DNA from: Streptomyces sp. ISL-10
GTDB lineage: Bacteria; Actinomycetota; Actinomycetes; Streptomycetales; Streptomycetaceae
Reading direction: 5' to 3'
NCBI RefSeq assembly: GCF_018614575.1
Contig: NZ_JAGGOJ010000042.1
Span: 1-59,346 of the forward strand
DNA: 59,346 nt
Program-made: the position numbers and the translations under genes
In this document: piece after piece, positions 50,808-58,153 of the stretch
Position numbering within the stretch: the first letter of the stretch is position 1
How the letters are laid out: each line of letters opens with the position of its first letter
Notes under the pieces: model-generated
Seen by the model: the letters and a program-made list of their open reading frames with translations, nothing else
Told to the model about the DNA's origin: nothing
Database searches by the model: none

Positions 50808-50856
50808 CCACGGCCGCGGCCCTTCCCCGATGCGAGGAGCAGGGCCGCGGCCGTGG
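50808..50856 (-). terminator. Second long hairpin after the zinc-binding gene
   Basis: Perfect 16-bp stem CCACGGCCGCGGCCCT (50808-50823) with its complement at 50841-50856 and a 17-nt loop. It lies 20 bp beyond the stop of the leftward gene ending at 50876. Tandem with the hairpin at 50729-50759, it would form a double terminator that separates the first gene from the rest of the operon. Confidence 0.7.
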
Positions 50857-50875
50857 GCGTTCGTTCAGTTGTGCC

Positions 50876-51610
50876 TCAGCGTCGGACGCGGAGGGGCTCA
50901 AGTGGCACGTCAGGGCCCTCCGCCGGCGCAGTGCCGTCAGGTACCTGGCCGCGCTGCGCATCCGTCGCCGCGACGGACCATCGGACCCGGTCCCACTCGG
51001 CCGCCCGGCGTCGCGGGAAGGACCGAGTCCGGCTGCGTTCCGCCTGCCGCTCGTACCGCGCCACACCAGCGCGGTGCTCCTGGCGCTGCGGCTCCTCCTG
51101 GAGGCGCTGGACGTAGAGGTCTGCGAGCTGCAATCCGCTGTCGCAGTGCGACCGACCGGTGCAGGCCGCACACGCAGTGCGGTGAGCGAGGTAGATCTGC
51201 CGCGCCTTGTCGAGCGTGACCCGGGCTTTGATGCGATGGATCGGGACGGCCGGGTCCGACAGCGGCTTGTAGAACTGCCGTCCCGCTCGCCGATTCTCCG
51301 CTGGCATCGCGTCCCGCAACAGCCAGTCCTGCCTTGCCTGCCACGCCCGCACGTCGATGTCGATGACGACGAGCTGATAGCTACCAGGGCAGCTCGCGGG
51401 CTTCTCGCCCCCGGTGACCTTGCCGAAGCCGGGGTGCTCCCGGATCTTCAGCCTCGTGTCGCCGATGATGCGTCTCCAGGTGCCACAGTCCGGGCAGACG
51501 ATCGACTTGGTCTCAGTCGGACGGACGTTGAAGTCTTCCGCGGCCACCGTGCTGAGCAGGAGCGCCGGCCGGCCGTTCGTGCATTTGGTGCGGGTTCCGT
51601 TCCTGGACAT
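50876..51610 (-). CDS. Zinc-binding hypothetical protein, first leftward gene
   Basis: 244 residues from ATG 51610 behind GGGAGG. The N-terminal part has SIVCPDCGTWRRI, a CxxC zinc-ribbon half, with a second pair lower down (KPASCPGSYQL). The middle contains RTACAACTGRSHCDSGLQL, a Cys/His-rich loop. Basic helices (RQAERSRTRSFPRRRAAEWD) follow. No recognised enzyme motif. Proteins of this look are common on Streptomyces integrative elements. It reads away from the GntR gene across a 360-bp control region and is followed by a double hairpin, so it probably forms its own transcript. Confidence 0.75.
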   Translation of the reverse strand: MSRNGTRTKCTNGRPALLLSTVAAEDFNVRPTETKSIVCPDCGTWRRIIGDTRLKIREHPGFGKVTGGEKPASCPGSYQLVVIDIDVRAWQARQDWLLRDAMPAENRRAGRQFYKPLSDPAVPIHRIKARVTLDKARQIYLAHRTACAACTGRSHCDSGLQLADLYVQRLQEEPQRQEHRAGVARYERQAERSRTRSFPRRRAAEWDRVRWSVAATDAQRGQVPDGTAPAEGPDVPLEPLRVRR

Positions 51611-51906
51611 GCCGGCCTCCCGTGGGTTGAGGTGCGGTGCTGCCTTCTCCGCCTGCCGGGCGGCAACTAGGGGCCAGCCCGGCAGACAGACAGCGCAGCA
51701 GCGCTGTTCAGAGGTAGTTCGGTGGTGCGCAATATTCGGTACAGCTGCCTCGACCGGAGGAGCCAAAGCTCAACCCCAGGCCGCCGCCGAGACGGTGGCA
51801 ACCGCTGTTCTGCGTCCCTGCAGTTCCGGCCTTCGTAGCCCTGGCAAAGCGACGTCGGAGACCGATGCCGACGATCTACAACTTCATCGGCATACATAGG
51901 TTAGCT

Positions 51907-51926
51907 GATACAGTTAGTTCTGTGTC
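51907..51926. promoter_or_regulatory. Dyad operator in the divergent GntR control region
   Basis: GATACAG (51907-51913) and CTGTGTC (51920-51926), 6-bp spacer, form an imperfect dyad, with GGTT/AACC extending both arms. It sits 45-65 bp before the GntR start and is followed by a possible -10 (TATCTA at 51944-51949). The 360-bp region 51611-51970 otherwise contains no gene and must hold promoters for both directions. A GntR dimer binding here would co-regulate transfer genes and itself. Confidence 0.5.
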
Positions 51927-51970
51927 AACCAAGTTGAGCAACGTATCTATCCGGATGAGGTGGACCTACC

Positions 51971-52321
51971 ATGTGGCTCATGACGGACGAGTCCATCCAG
52001 CCCTACCAGCGCATCGTGCAAGACGTTCGCGATCGGATCCGGCTCGGCCACCTTAAAGGTGGCCAAAAGCTGGAGAGCACGCGTGTGCTGGCGGAGAAGT
52101 ACCAGGTCGCGCAGGGCACGGTGCAACGTGCCCTTGCGGAGCTTCGGACCGGCGGCATCATCTACTCCCACCAGGGTCGCGGCAGCTACATCCGCGAGTC
52201 GGCCGCCGAAGTGGTCGCTGATCCGACCACGCAGGCCATCAAACGACTCGAAGAGCAGGTGGCCGACCTGACCACTCGACTGGAGCGCCTCGAGCACGAC
52301 CGGACCAGTACGGACAGCTGA
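51971..52321 (+). CDS. Minimal GntR-family regulator (KorSA-like role)
   Basis: 116 residues from ATG 51971 (GAGGTGG upstream); ATG 51980 is possible. The winged helix is complete: QPYQRIVQDVRDRIRLGHLK, KLESTRVLAEKYQVAQGTVQ, RALAELRTGGIIYSHQGRGS. A short coiled coil (QAIKRLEEQVADLTTRLERL) follows instead of the usual effector-binding domain. GntR regulators such as KorSA of pSAM2 repress replication/transfer genes of Streptomyces elements. The divergent position fits a transfer repressor. Ligand sensing seems absent, so control may be by level or proteolysis. Confidence 0.85.
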   Translation: MWLMTDESIQPYQRIVQDVRDRIRLGHLKGGQKLESTRVLAEKYQVAQGTVQRALAELRTGGIIYSHQGRGSYIRESAAEVVADPTTQAIKRLEEQVADLTTRLERLEHDRTSTDS

Positions 52322-52475
52322 CGCGTCTGTCCGCTGAGCGGTCGTAGCGCGCGGGATGCAGTAGTCGGGCGATCGAGATGCTTCGGGCATGGCCTTCTTC
52401 CAACGGGCTGCTCGTCCGGATTCTGATCAACACCAATAGCTTCCTGGGCGCGGTGCTTTCGTGAGAGGCCCGACC

Positions 52476-52504
52476 GTGGAACTGGTGTGGAACCAGCGTG
52501 GAAC
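52476..52504 (+). repeat. Three GTGGAAC repeats with 11-bp period
   Basis: GTGGAAC occurs at 52476-52482, 52487-52493 and 52498-52504, i.e. every 11 bp, one helical turn, all in the same orientation. The centre is about 60 bp upstream of the HTH gene start at 52549. Helical phasing favours cooperative binding of one protein along one DNA face. It could be an activator site or an iteron-like origin element. Confidence 0.6.
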
Positions 52505-52548
52505 TCGGGCCACTTCGGCCTGTCGAATGACCGCCTAGGGGGTGTGTA

Positions 52549-53715
52549 GTGATCGCCGTGGAGAACTGGACAGGCGAGGAAGCGACGCTCCTGCGCTCGG
52601 TGATGCGCGACTCGGTGCGGGACTTCGCCGGTCGTTTGGGGATCGATCCCCGAACGGTGTCGAAGTGGAAGCAGAACCCCCGCAGGGTGTGCCGTCCGGC
52701 TATGGCTCAGGTCCTGGACCTGACGTTACGTCAGTGCACGCCGGAGGAGCAGGAGGCCTTCCGCGTGCGCTTGGCGGCACTGCGCGGCGAACCCGCCCCC
52801 GTCGCGGGCAATGTCCCTGCGCGACCCGCAGCATGCACGGTCGTCTCGCACAAGTTCCTGCCCGTGTACATCGGCGAGCGGAGCGCCTCTCTGTTCGCAG
52901 CTGCTGCCCCTCGGGCAACCGGTCCCGGCGGGCTGGAGCGCCGAGTGCTGCCCGCCGGCCACCGTTCAGCTCACGCTTCGACCCTGCACATCTACGCATG
53001 CGGCGTCGCCGTGGCCCACCTGGAAGAGCACAAGCACGTCAACTCGATTACTGAGCTCGCTGTATGGCGCTATCGGACCTACTTGCGTGAACCCAAGTGG
53101 GTCGGCGAACGACTCTCGCTGCTCATGGCGCAGCACAGCCAGGGACCCGTCGCAGGACCTTCCCCGGTGCCGCAGTACATGCTGTCCGCGTACGAACTAC
53201 GCGAGCATGCCTGGGAGGACGCAGGCCTCGATACGGCCCTCCAACTCCTCACCACACCGTCTGTGCTCGTCGACCGGCAGAACCCGGCTCACGTGGTGCC
53301 GCTCGGTACCGGCGTGGAAGACGCGAAATTTCGAGAGGGCTGGGCACACCCCGAAGCGGTGCCATTCGGCGGAGGGGTATCCCGCGGCGTGGCCGGCTGG
53401 TCAGGAGTCTCCTACCACCCGCAGTCAGACGAACGGGCGCTGACCATGCAGCAGATCATTGCCCTGGAGCTCGACGTACAGGCACTGTGGGCCCTGTCCG
53501 CCTACGTCCTGCACATGATCGAGGACGGGCACGATCCCGTGATGCCGGGCGAATACAGCTGGCGCTACCTGCGCAGTGCCTTCTTCCGACTCACCACGGC
53601 TCGCCCGACCGAATCGGCCCAGCACCGCATGATGCGCGAGGCCATTCTGGCGACCAGTGAACTGCCCGATCGATTGCGCGCCGCCCAGGACGTGCTTCGA
53701 GACACCAACCCGTAG
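52549..53715 (+). CDS. HTH-domain protein of unknown function
   Basis: 388 residues from GTG 52549 behind AGGGGGTG. The N-terminal 65 residues form an HTH: TGEEATLLRSVMRDSVRDFA then GRLGIDPRTVSKWKQNPRRV. The large remaining part (about residues 95-385) has no recognised domain: LHIYACGVAVAHLEEHKHVN, SITELAVWRYRTYLREPKWV, HVVPLGTGVEDAKFREGWAH, LELDVQALWALSAYVLHMIE. The hydrolase and flavoprotein genes follow within 15 bp, so this is probably their operon's regulator, perhaps sensing the small molecule they handle. The upstream GTGGAAC triplet may be its operator. Confidence 0.75.
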   Translation: MIAVENWTGEEATLLRSVMRDSVRDFAGRLGIDPRTVSKWKQNPRRVCRPAMAQVLDLTLRQCTPEEQEAFRVRLAALRGEPAPVAGNVPARPAACTVVSHKFLPVYIGERSASLFAAAAPRATGPGGLERRVLPAGHRSAHASTLHIYACGVAVAHLEEHKHVNSITELAVWRYRTYLREPKWVGERLSLLMAQHSQGPVAGPSPVPQYMLSAYELREHAWEDAGLDTALQLLTTPSVLVDRQNPAHVVPLGTGVEDAKFREGWAHPEAVPFGGGVSRGVAGWSGVSYHPQSDERALTMQQIIALELDVQALWALSAYVLHMIEDGHDPVMPGEYSWRYLRSAFFRLTTARPTESAQHRMMREAILATSELPDRLRAAQDVLRDTNP

Positions 53716-53730
53716 AGGAAGGCAGACCGA

Positions 53731-54294
53731 GTGGACCCTCGTTCGACAGCGCTGCTGGTCATCGACGTTCAGCAGGGCTTCGTCAACCAGCACAGCCGCG
53801 GCGCTCTGCCAGCCGTCATGCGGCTCGTCAGCGGATGGCACGCCGCCGGCGCTCCCGTGGTGCTGACCCGCTTCCACAATGAGCCGGGCTCGCCATACGA
53901 GACGATCACCGGGTGGACCAAGCTCCGCACGCCAGAAGAGCAGGCTCTCGTGCCAGAGCTCGCTCCGTACATCAGCAACGCGGCTGCCGTCCTCGATAAA
54001 GGGCAGTCGTCGCTCTTCACCCCTGAGGGCACCGAGCTGATCCGCGCCGCTGGCTGGAGCGACCTCGTGCTGTGCGGCATCGACACCGACGCGTGCGTCT
54101 ACGACTCTGCAGTCGACGCCTACCAGCACGGCTACCGGCCCTGGATCGTCACCGACGCCTGCGCCTCCACCGGAGGCTCCGAATACCATGACGCGGCACT
54201 GCTTCTCGCCGGCCGGAACATCGGCCCCGACCACCTCGTCACCAGCGACACCGTGCTGGCCCGACTCACCGGGACCCAGGAGGCCCGCGCATGA
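53731..54294 (+). CDS. Isochorismatase/nicotinamidase-type cysteine hydrolase
   Basis: 187 residues from GTG 53731 (AGGAAGG upstream). The catalytic Asp is in LLVIDVQQGFV (Asp 12), Lys in VLDKGQSSLF, and nucleophile Cys in GIDTDACVYDSAVDAYQHGY (about residue 115). All three are needed in this family. The substrate might be a vinyl ether, nicotinamide or a related amide. The N-terminal start matches the family's usual length. Its end overlaps the flavoprotein start by ATGA. Such hydrolases accompany streptomycete mobile elements; the reason is not known to me. Confidence 0.88.
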   Translation: MDPRSTALLVIDVQQGFVNQHSRGALPAVMRLVSGWHAAGAPVVLTRFHNEPGSPYETITGWTKLRTPEEQALVPELAPYISNAAAVLDKGQSSLFTPEGTELIRAAGWSDLVLCGIDTDACVYDSAVDAYQHGYRPWIVTDACASTGGSEYHDAALLLAGRNIGPDHLVTSDTVLARLTGTQEARA

Positions 54295-55202
54295 GTAAGC
54301 CCCAGTACGAAACGGACGTTGTCGTGGTCGGGGCCGGACCGGCCGGAGTCGCTGCCGCCGTCATGGCAGCCAGCCTCAACTTGCGCACCATCGTGGTGGA
54401 GCCCGGCCGCGTCGGCGGCAAACTCCACACCATCGGGGCCCTGGAGAACGTCTCCGGAAGCTGGTCGAACGGCCCTCAACTGGCCGAAGCCCTGACAGCC
54501 GACCTCGAACGTCTCACCGAAGCGGGGCGCTGCGCCGTGATTCGCGCATACGCCGTGAGCGTGTGCGGCCTCGACGACCACGCCGAGCTCACCCTCGAAG
54601 GCGGCGGCCTCGTGTCCGCACAAGCCGTCGTTGTTGCGACCGGCGTCGCCGCCCTGACGCCACCCGACGTCGACTGGGTCAGCACCCCCGCCCAGTTCTC
54701 TGCGCCATCGCTGTGGCGTGCCGCCCCACAGGATCTCGCCGGGAAGACGTACGTCATCGGCGGCGACCGACCCTTGGGCACCTGGCTGCGCGCCCATCCA
54801 GAGGCGTCGACGACGCTCCACGTTCTTTGCCCTCCCACCGATGACTACAAGGTCGAGGAGGTCGCAAGAGACGACCGCATTCGCATCGTGCCCGTGGCAC
54901 ATGTAGCGATCGCCCGACCGACGTACGGAGACGGCTGGCTGGTAGAGGTCGAGCAACGCTCGGGGGACCGAACGACCTACATGGCCACGACCCTGCTCAG
55001 CAACCTGGGCAACAAGCCGGCAGCACTCGAGGGCCTCGCACGCGGAGAAGACGGCTACTGCCCGCCCGAACACCAGCACCCCCGAATCCACATCGCAGGC
55101 GACCTGAGGTCTGCCCGCTACCAGCGCATTGCCACCAGCCAGGGCTCAGGCGCCGAAGCCGTTCTCGCGCACTACTACACCACCGCGCTACAGAAGGCCT
55201 GA
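54291..55202 (+). CDS. Thioredoxin-reductase-like FAD-dependent oxidoreductase lacking CxxC
   Basis: 303 residues from ATG 54291, translationally coupled to the hydrolase. FAD motif VVVVGAGPAGVAAAVMAASL, a second FAD contact VVVATGVAAL and the C-terminal FAD segment HIAGDLRSARYQRIATSQGS. The TrxR NADPH motif GxGxxA is replaced by VIGGDRPLGTWL, and the CxxC disulfide of true TrxR is missing (SAPSLWRAAP region). It is therefore more like TrxR-like flavoproteins or ferredoxin-NADP reductases with changed partner. It may reduce or oxidise a small molecule in series with the hydrolase. Confidence 0.85.
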   Translation: MSKPQYETDVVVVGAGPAGVAAAVMAASLNLRTIVVEPGRVGGKLHTIGALENVSGSWSNGPQLAEALTADLERLTEAGRCAVIRAYAVSVCGLDDHAELTLEGGGLVSAQAVVVATGVAALTPPDVDWVSTPAQFSAPSLWRAAPQDLAGKTYVIGGDRPLGTWLRAHPEASTTLHVLCPPTDDYKVEEVARDDRIRIVPVAHVAIARPTYGDGWLVEVEQRSGDRTTYMATTLLSNLGNKPAALEGLARGEDGYCPPEHQHPRIHIAGDLRSARYQRIATSQGSGAEAVLAHYYTTALQKA

Positions 55203-55463
55203 AGAAAGAGAGGAAGAGCCATGACCTAGCCACATAAGACGGCACCTCAAGGAGGGGCCGCTCGGGCTGTGCAGCCCGGGTGATTCGCCGTCACCCAGGC
55301 CGCCGCCCATCCATCACCGGAGAGCTTCGCCAGCCCTCCGACGGGATCGTCCAACCGGTTCGCCGCCGGCCGAACGGTTCACACATCTGGTTCGCCCAGA
55401 ACCACGAAGCACCGTGTGAGGGCTTCGCTGTGCCTTCACCCAAGAGAGGAAGACGGCCCCATC
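55203..55463. other. 260-bp gap between the hydrolase operon and the Rep-like gene
   Basis: A small hairpin CGGGCT-GTGC-AGCCCG at 55263-55278 lies 60 bp after the flavoprotein stop and could end that transcript. AGAGAGGAAG at about 55444 supplies a ribosome site for the small gene at 55464. Otherwise nothing recognisable. Confidence 0.45.
55263..55278 (+). terminator. Short GC hairpin after the flavoprotein gene
   Basis: CGGGCT (55263-55268), loop GTGC, AGCCCG (55273-55278). 6-bp stem, no U-tract. Weak terminator candidate. Confidence 0.4.
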
Positions 55464-55613
55464 ATGCATGACGTGTGCCCGGGTCGCCAGCTTTGGCGTG
55501 CCCGCGTACTTCCGATCCGACCGCCTCAGCCGCCCTCTTCTCACGACAGCCACAGTCCGGCCACCGGACTCATCAGTCAGCTCCCCGCCTGCCCTCAGCC
55601 GGAGCTTGAGTGA
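55464..55613 (+). CDS. Small ORF coupled to the Rep-like gene
   Basis: 49 residues from ATG 55464 (GAGAGGAAG about 10 nt upstream), ending with TGA at 55611-55613 that overlaps GTG 55610 of the next gene (GTGA). MHDVCPGRQLWRARVLPIRP then a Pro/Ser-rich tail. It may be a translated leader that couples ribosome delivery to the downstream gene rather than a functional protein. The overlap geometry is the main support. Confidence 0.5.
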   Translation: MHDVCPGRQLWRARVLPIRPPQPPSSHDSHSPATGLISQLPACPQPELE

Positions 55614-57811
55614 GCGCCGCAGCGGGAGTTGCCGCCATGAACGCGCGCACGCCGAAGCGCCGCCAGGCGAGGCGCCGCGACTCGGGCGAGGCGGGTCCGG
55701 TGGTGTGCCTGCCGATCGGCAACCCGATGCGGCTGACCGAGACGATGCGCGGCCGACTGCTTGGGGCTGTCAGGGAACTCGTCACCGATCCGGCCCTTCG
55801 AGGCGCGTCGGACGCCGCCCGGCTGGCAGCCGTGGTCCTCACAGCAAAGGCCAAGGCCTCCGCCAACTACGCGACGTCCATCTGGGCCGCCGAGCTCGGC
55901 CGTTGGCTAGGCGTGTCCCAATCGACCGTGGCACACACCGTGCTGCCCGAGCTGCGCCGCGCGGGCATCGTCGGCTCGAGGGCCACGACGAACTCGGCCG
56001 GCCACACGACCGGCTTGGACTGCTGGGTCGTACCGATGTACCGGGCGCAGCAGGCCGGCGACCGGCGGCACCCGCTCGCGCTGACGCGCACGGAACTCGC
56101 CGTGCTGTTACGCCTGTGCGAGTCCCTCTTCGGTCCCGGGTGGGCGCCGAAAGACCGGGCGCCGATCCCGCCGGGACTGTTTGCAAGCCGCAGAGGCCGG
56201 GGGGCCGCCACAGACCGGCTGGCGCTGCTACTGATGGTCCTCTCGTCGAACTCCCGTGGCTGGCTGCGGCTTTGTCCTGGAGCCGTCGATTCGGACAGGG
56301 GACGCCCGGCGACGACCGTCGCGCGGCTGCTGGGCTGCTCGCCGGCAACCGGCGCGAAGGTCGTCGCGCGCCTGCAGTCGCACGGTGTCACGCAGGTCGT
56401 GCGCCAGGAGACCGCCTCCGGGCTGCACGGAAAGTCACGCGTGCGAGTCCTGCCAGTTGCCGTGGCTTACCACCGCGCCAGGACCGACCGCCAGGCCGCG
56501 GCGACTGTCGCCGCAGACCTCCCTGCTACTGCATCCAGAGATCTTTCCCCAGCCGGACCTCTCAAAGGCGCTGGCGGAGCTGGGGATTTTGAGCAGGTCG
56601 GTGGCCACGACGGCGAGTTCGCGGACCTCGCCACTGCTGCACACCACCACGCTCTCCACGCTTCCGTGGAACCTCAAGCCGGTCGAGCTGAACATGGATG
56701 TGGCTTTTCCGGCGCAGGCCGTGGGGGTGACCGTGGTCTGCCGGACCGCGCGGGTGCGCGCGAAGACCACGCACCGGAGGGTGATGCCCGTGCCCCGCTG
56801 ACTCCGGTCCTCGGCAAGGGCCGCCCGCTACGCGGGGACAAGCCGAAGAAGTCGGAGGTCGTCGCTGGCAATAGGCGGGCCGCAGCACCTTCGGCGCCGC
56901 GGCCTGCAGCAGCCGGGGCGACAACTCGCGGTGCGCGGCGGTCGGCGGTGCCACGTCCGCCAGCGGATCTGCGGGCCGTACTCGAGCCGGTGGAGCTGCT
57001 CTGGGCCCGCCTCGACCGCCCGTACGCCCAGAGGCTGGTGGAAGCTGCTGTGCGCAGCGAGCTCACCGCGGTGGCGGGATACGTGGGCTGGGCGGATGCC
57101 GGCCAGGCGCTCGCCGACCGGTTGACCCGCAGGCTGTCCGAACAGGGAGGCACGCAGGCCGTCACCGATCCGGTGGGCTGGCTGATCCGCCGAGGGCTAC
57201 CGCAGCGCCCGCGCTGCGCCGACGTCAGGTGCGACGAAGGCCTGCGGCTCGACACCGGCGGCGACTGCGCCACCTGCACATACCTCGCCGCCGACCGGCG
57301 AGCGCGGCGCCACAGCGTCGCGGCCGCCGTCGATACCGACATGCCACACGCCTCCGACACCGAACGCCGTGCGGAGACCGAGCGGCGGCTGCACCAAAGC
57401 GTCACCGCCGAAGCCTGGGCCAAAAAGGCCCGCCGAGAGCAGCTCGAGGCCGAGGGCGCCAGGCGGCAAGCGGCGGCCGCGCAGACTCACGCCAGAGCTC
57501 GCAGGCCGGGGGAGTCGGCACCCGCCCGGGCCGGCTCGCTCGCTCTGCCCGCGCCGCGATCCGCACCGGCGGGGCCCGAAATCGTCACTGTCGTGCATGA
57601 CGATGAACCGATCGTGCTCGAGGAACTGACCCGCGACCAGGTCCTCGACTGGCGAAGTCGCGCCGCCAAAGACCACCAGATCGTCCTCGACCACATCACC
57701 GAGTACGGGGAGCCTTCTGCCCGTCGCCTGTTCACGAGCACCTTCGTCGACCAGGTCCACCGCCTGCAAGGAGCACGCCACCTCGTACTGGGACACACCA
57801 TGTGGGGGTAA
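55610..57811 (+). CDS. Large HTH protein, candidate replication initiator or regulator
   Basis: 733 residues from GTG 55610; ATG 55637 behind GGGAG is the alternative. Two winged-helix-like segments: WAAELGRWLGVSQSTVAHTV (about residues 93-120) and TVARLLGCSPATGAKVVARL (about 235-260). Disordered stretches surround residues 300-440. A helical middle follows (VELLWARLDRPYAQRLVEAA), then a Cys cluster RCADVRCDEGLRLDTGGDCA-TC (zinc-like), a coiled coil (AKKARREQLEAEGARRQAAA) and an acidic end. Similar HTH proteins on Streptomyces elements serve as replication or regulatory factors. I cannot assign which. The sequence is free of stops and well composed, so it is real. Confidence 0.75.
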   Translation: MSAAAGVAAMNARTPKRRQARRRDSGEAGPVVCLPIGNPMRLTETMRGRLLGAVRELVTDPALRGASDAARLAAVVLTAKAKASANYATSIWAAELGRWLGVSQSTVAHTVLPELRRAGIVGSRATTNSAGHTTGLDCWVVPMYRAQQAGDRRHPLALTRTELAVLLRLCESLFGPGWAPKDRAPIPPGLFASRRGRGAATDRLALLLMVLSSNSRGWLRLCPGAVDSDRGRPATTVARLLGCSPATGAKVVARLQSHGVTQVVRQETASGLHGKSRVRVLPVAVAYHRARTDRQAAATVAADLPATASRDLSPAGPLKGAGGAGDFEQVGGHDGEFADLATAAHHHALHASVEPQAGRAEHGCGFSGAGRGGDRGLPDRAGAREDHAPEGDARAPLTPVLGKGRPLRGDKPKKSEVVAGNRRAAAPSAPRPAAAGATTRGARRSAVPRPPADLRAVLEPVELLWARLDRPYAQRLVEAAVRSELTAVAGYVGWADAGQALADRLTRRLSEQGGTQAVTDPVGWLIRRGLPQRPRCADVRCDEGLRLDTGGDCATCTYLAADRRARRHSVAAAVDTDMPHASDTERRAETERRLHQSVTAEAWAKKARREQLEAEGARRQAAAAQTHARARRPGESAPARAGSLALPAPRSAPAGPEIVTVVHDDEPIVLEELTRDQVLDWRSRAAKDHQIVLDHITEYGEPSARRLFTSTFVDQVHRLQGARHLVLGHTMWG

Positions 57812-58153
57812 ACGTGAGCAGCGAAGTCTCCGGCTCGACCTGGCACGCGTTGCCGTACGTGCCTCCCAGGAGGCCGCAAAGAAGAGCGAAGGCCGCGCTG
57901 CGATGCCGAACGATTTAACGATTTACAGTCCCCGACGCCAAGAGATCGACCGCGCGCATGAGGTGAGGGAGCCCAACATCAGTATGGGAGGACAGAGTTG
58001 GGCTCCCTCGCGACCGTGCTTCACGTGAAGACCGACGACCTGTTGAAGGGCTCACCCCACCTCGCACCGTGGCCGCCGACGGTCGGGGTCTTCGTCGTTT
58101 CGGGAGTCCCTCGGTGCCTGTGCGGGGGAGTCCGGCCGTCGCAGGCGTACGGG
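57812..58153. other. 340-bp convergent intergenic region
   Basis: It holds a duplicated AACGATTT (57909-57916 and 57917-57924) and the hairpin at 57965-58009. No supported gene. The plus-strand frame entering 57998 is antisense to the collagenase. Confidence 0.5.
57965..58009. terminator. Bidirectional hairpin between the Rep-like and collagenase genes
   Basis: Perfect 13-bp stem GAGGGAGCCCAAC (57965-57977) with GTTGGGCTCCCTC (57997-58009), 19-nt loop. It lies between two convergent genes, where a single hairpin can serve both. Confidence 0.65.

Noticed and set aside
55221..55229. Minimal ATG-ACC-TAG frame behind GAGAGGAAGAG
   Set aside because: A two-codon frame cannot be supported as a gene. 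It probably arises by chance after the flavoprotein stop.
57909..57924. Duplicated AACGATTT as an attachment site
   Set aside because: Too short and unsupported by a second copy or an integrase.
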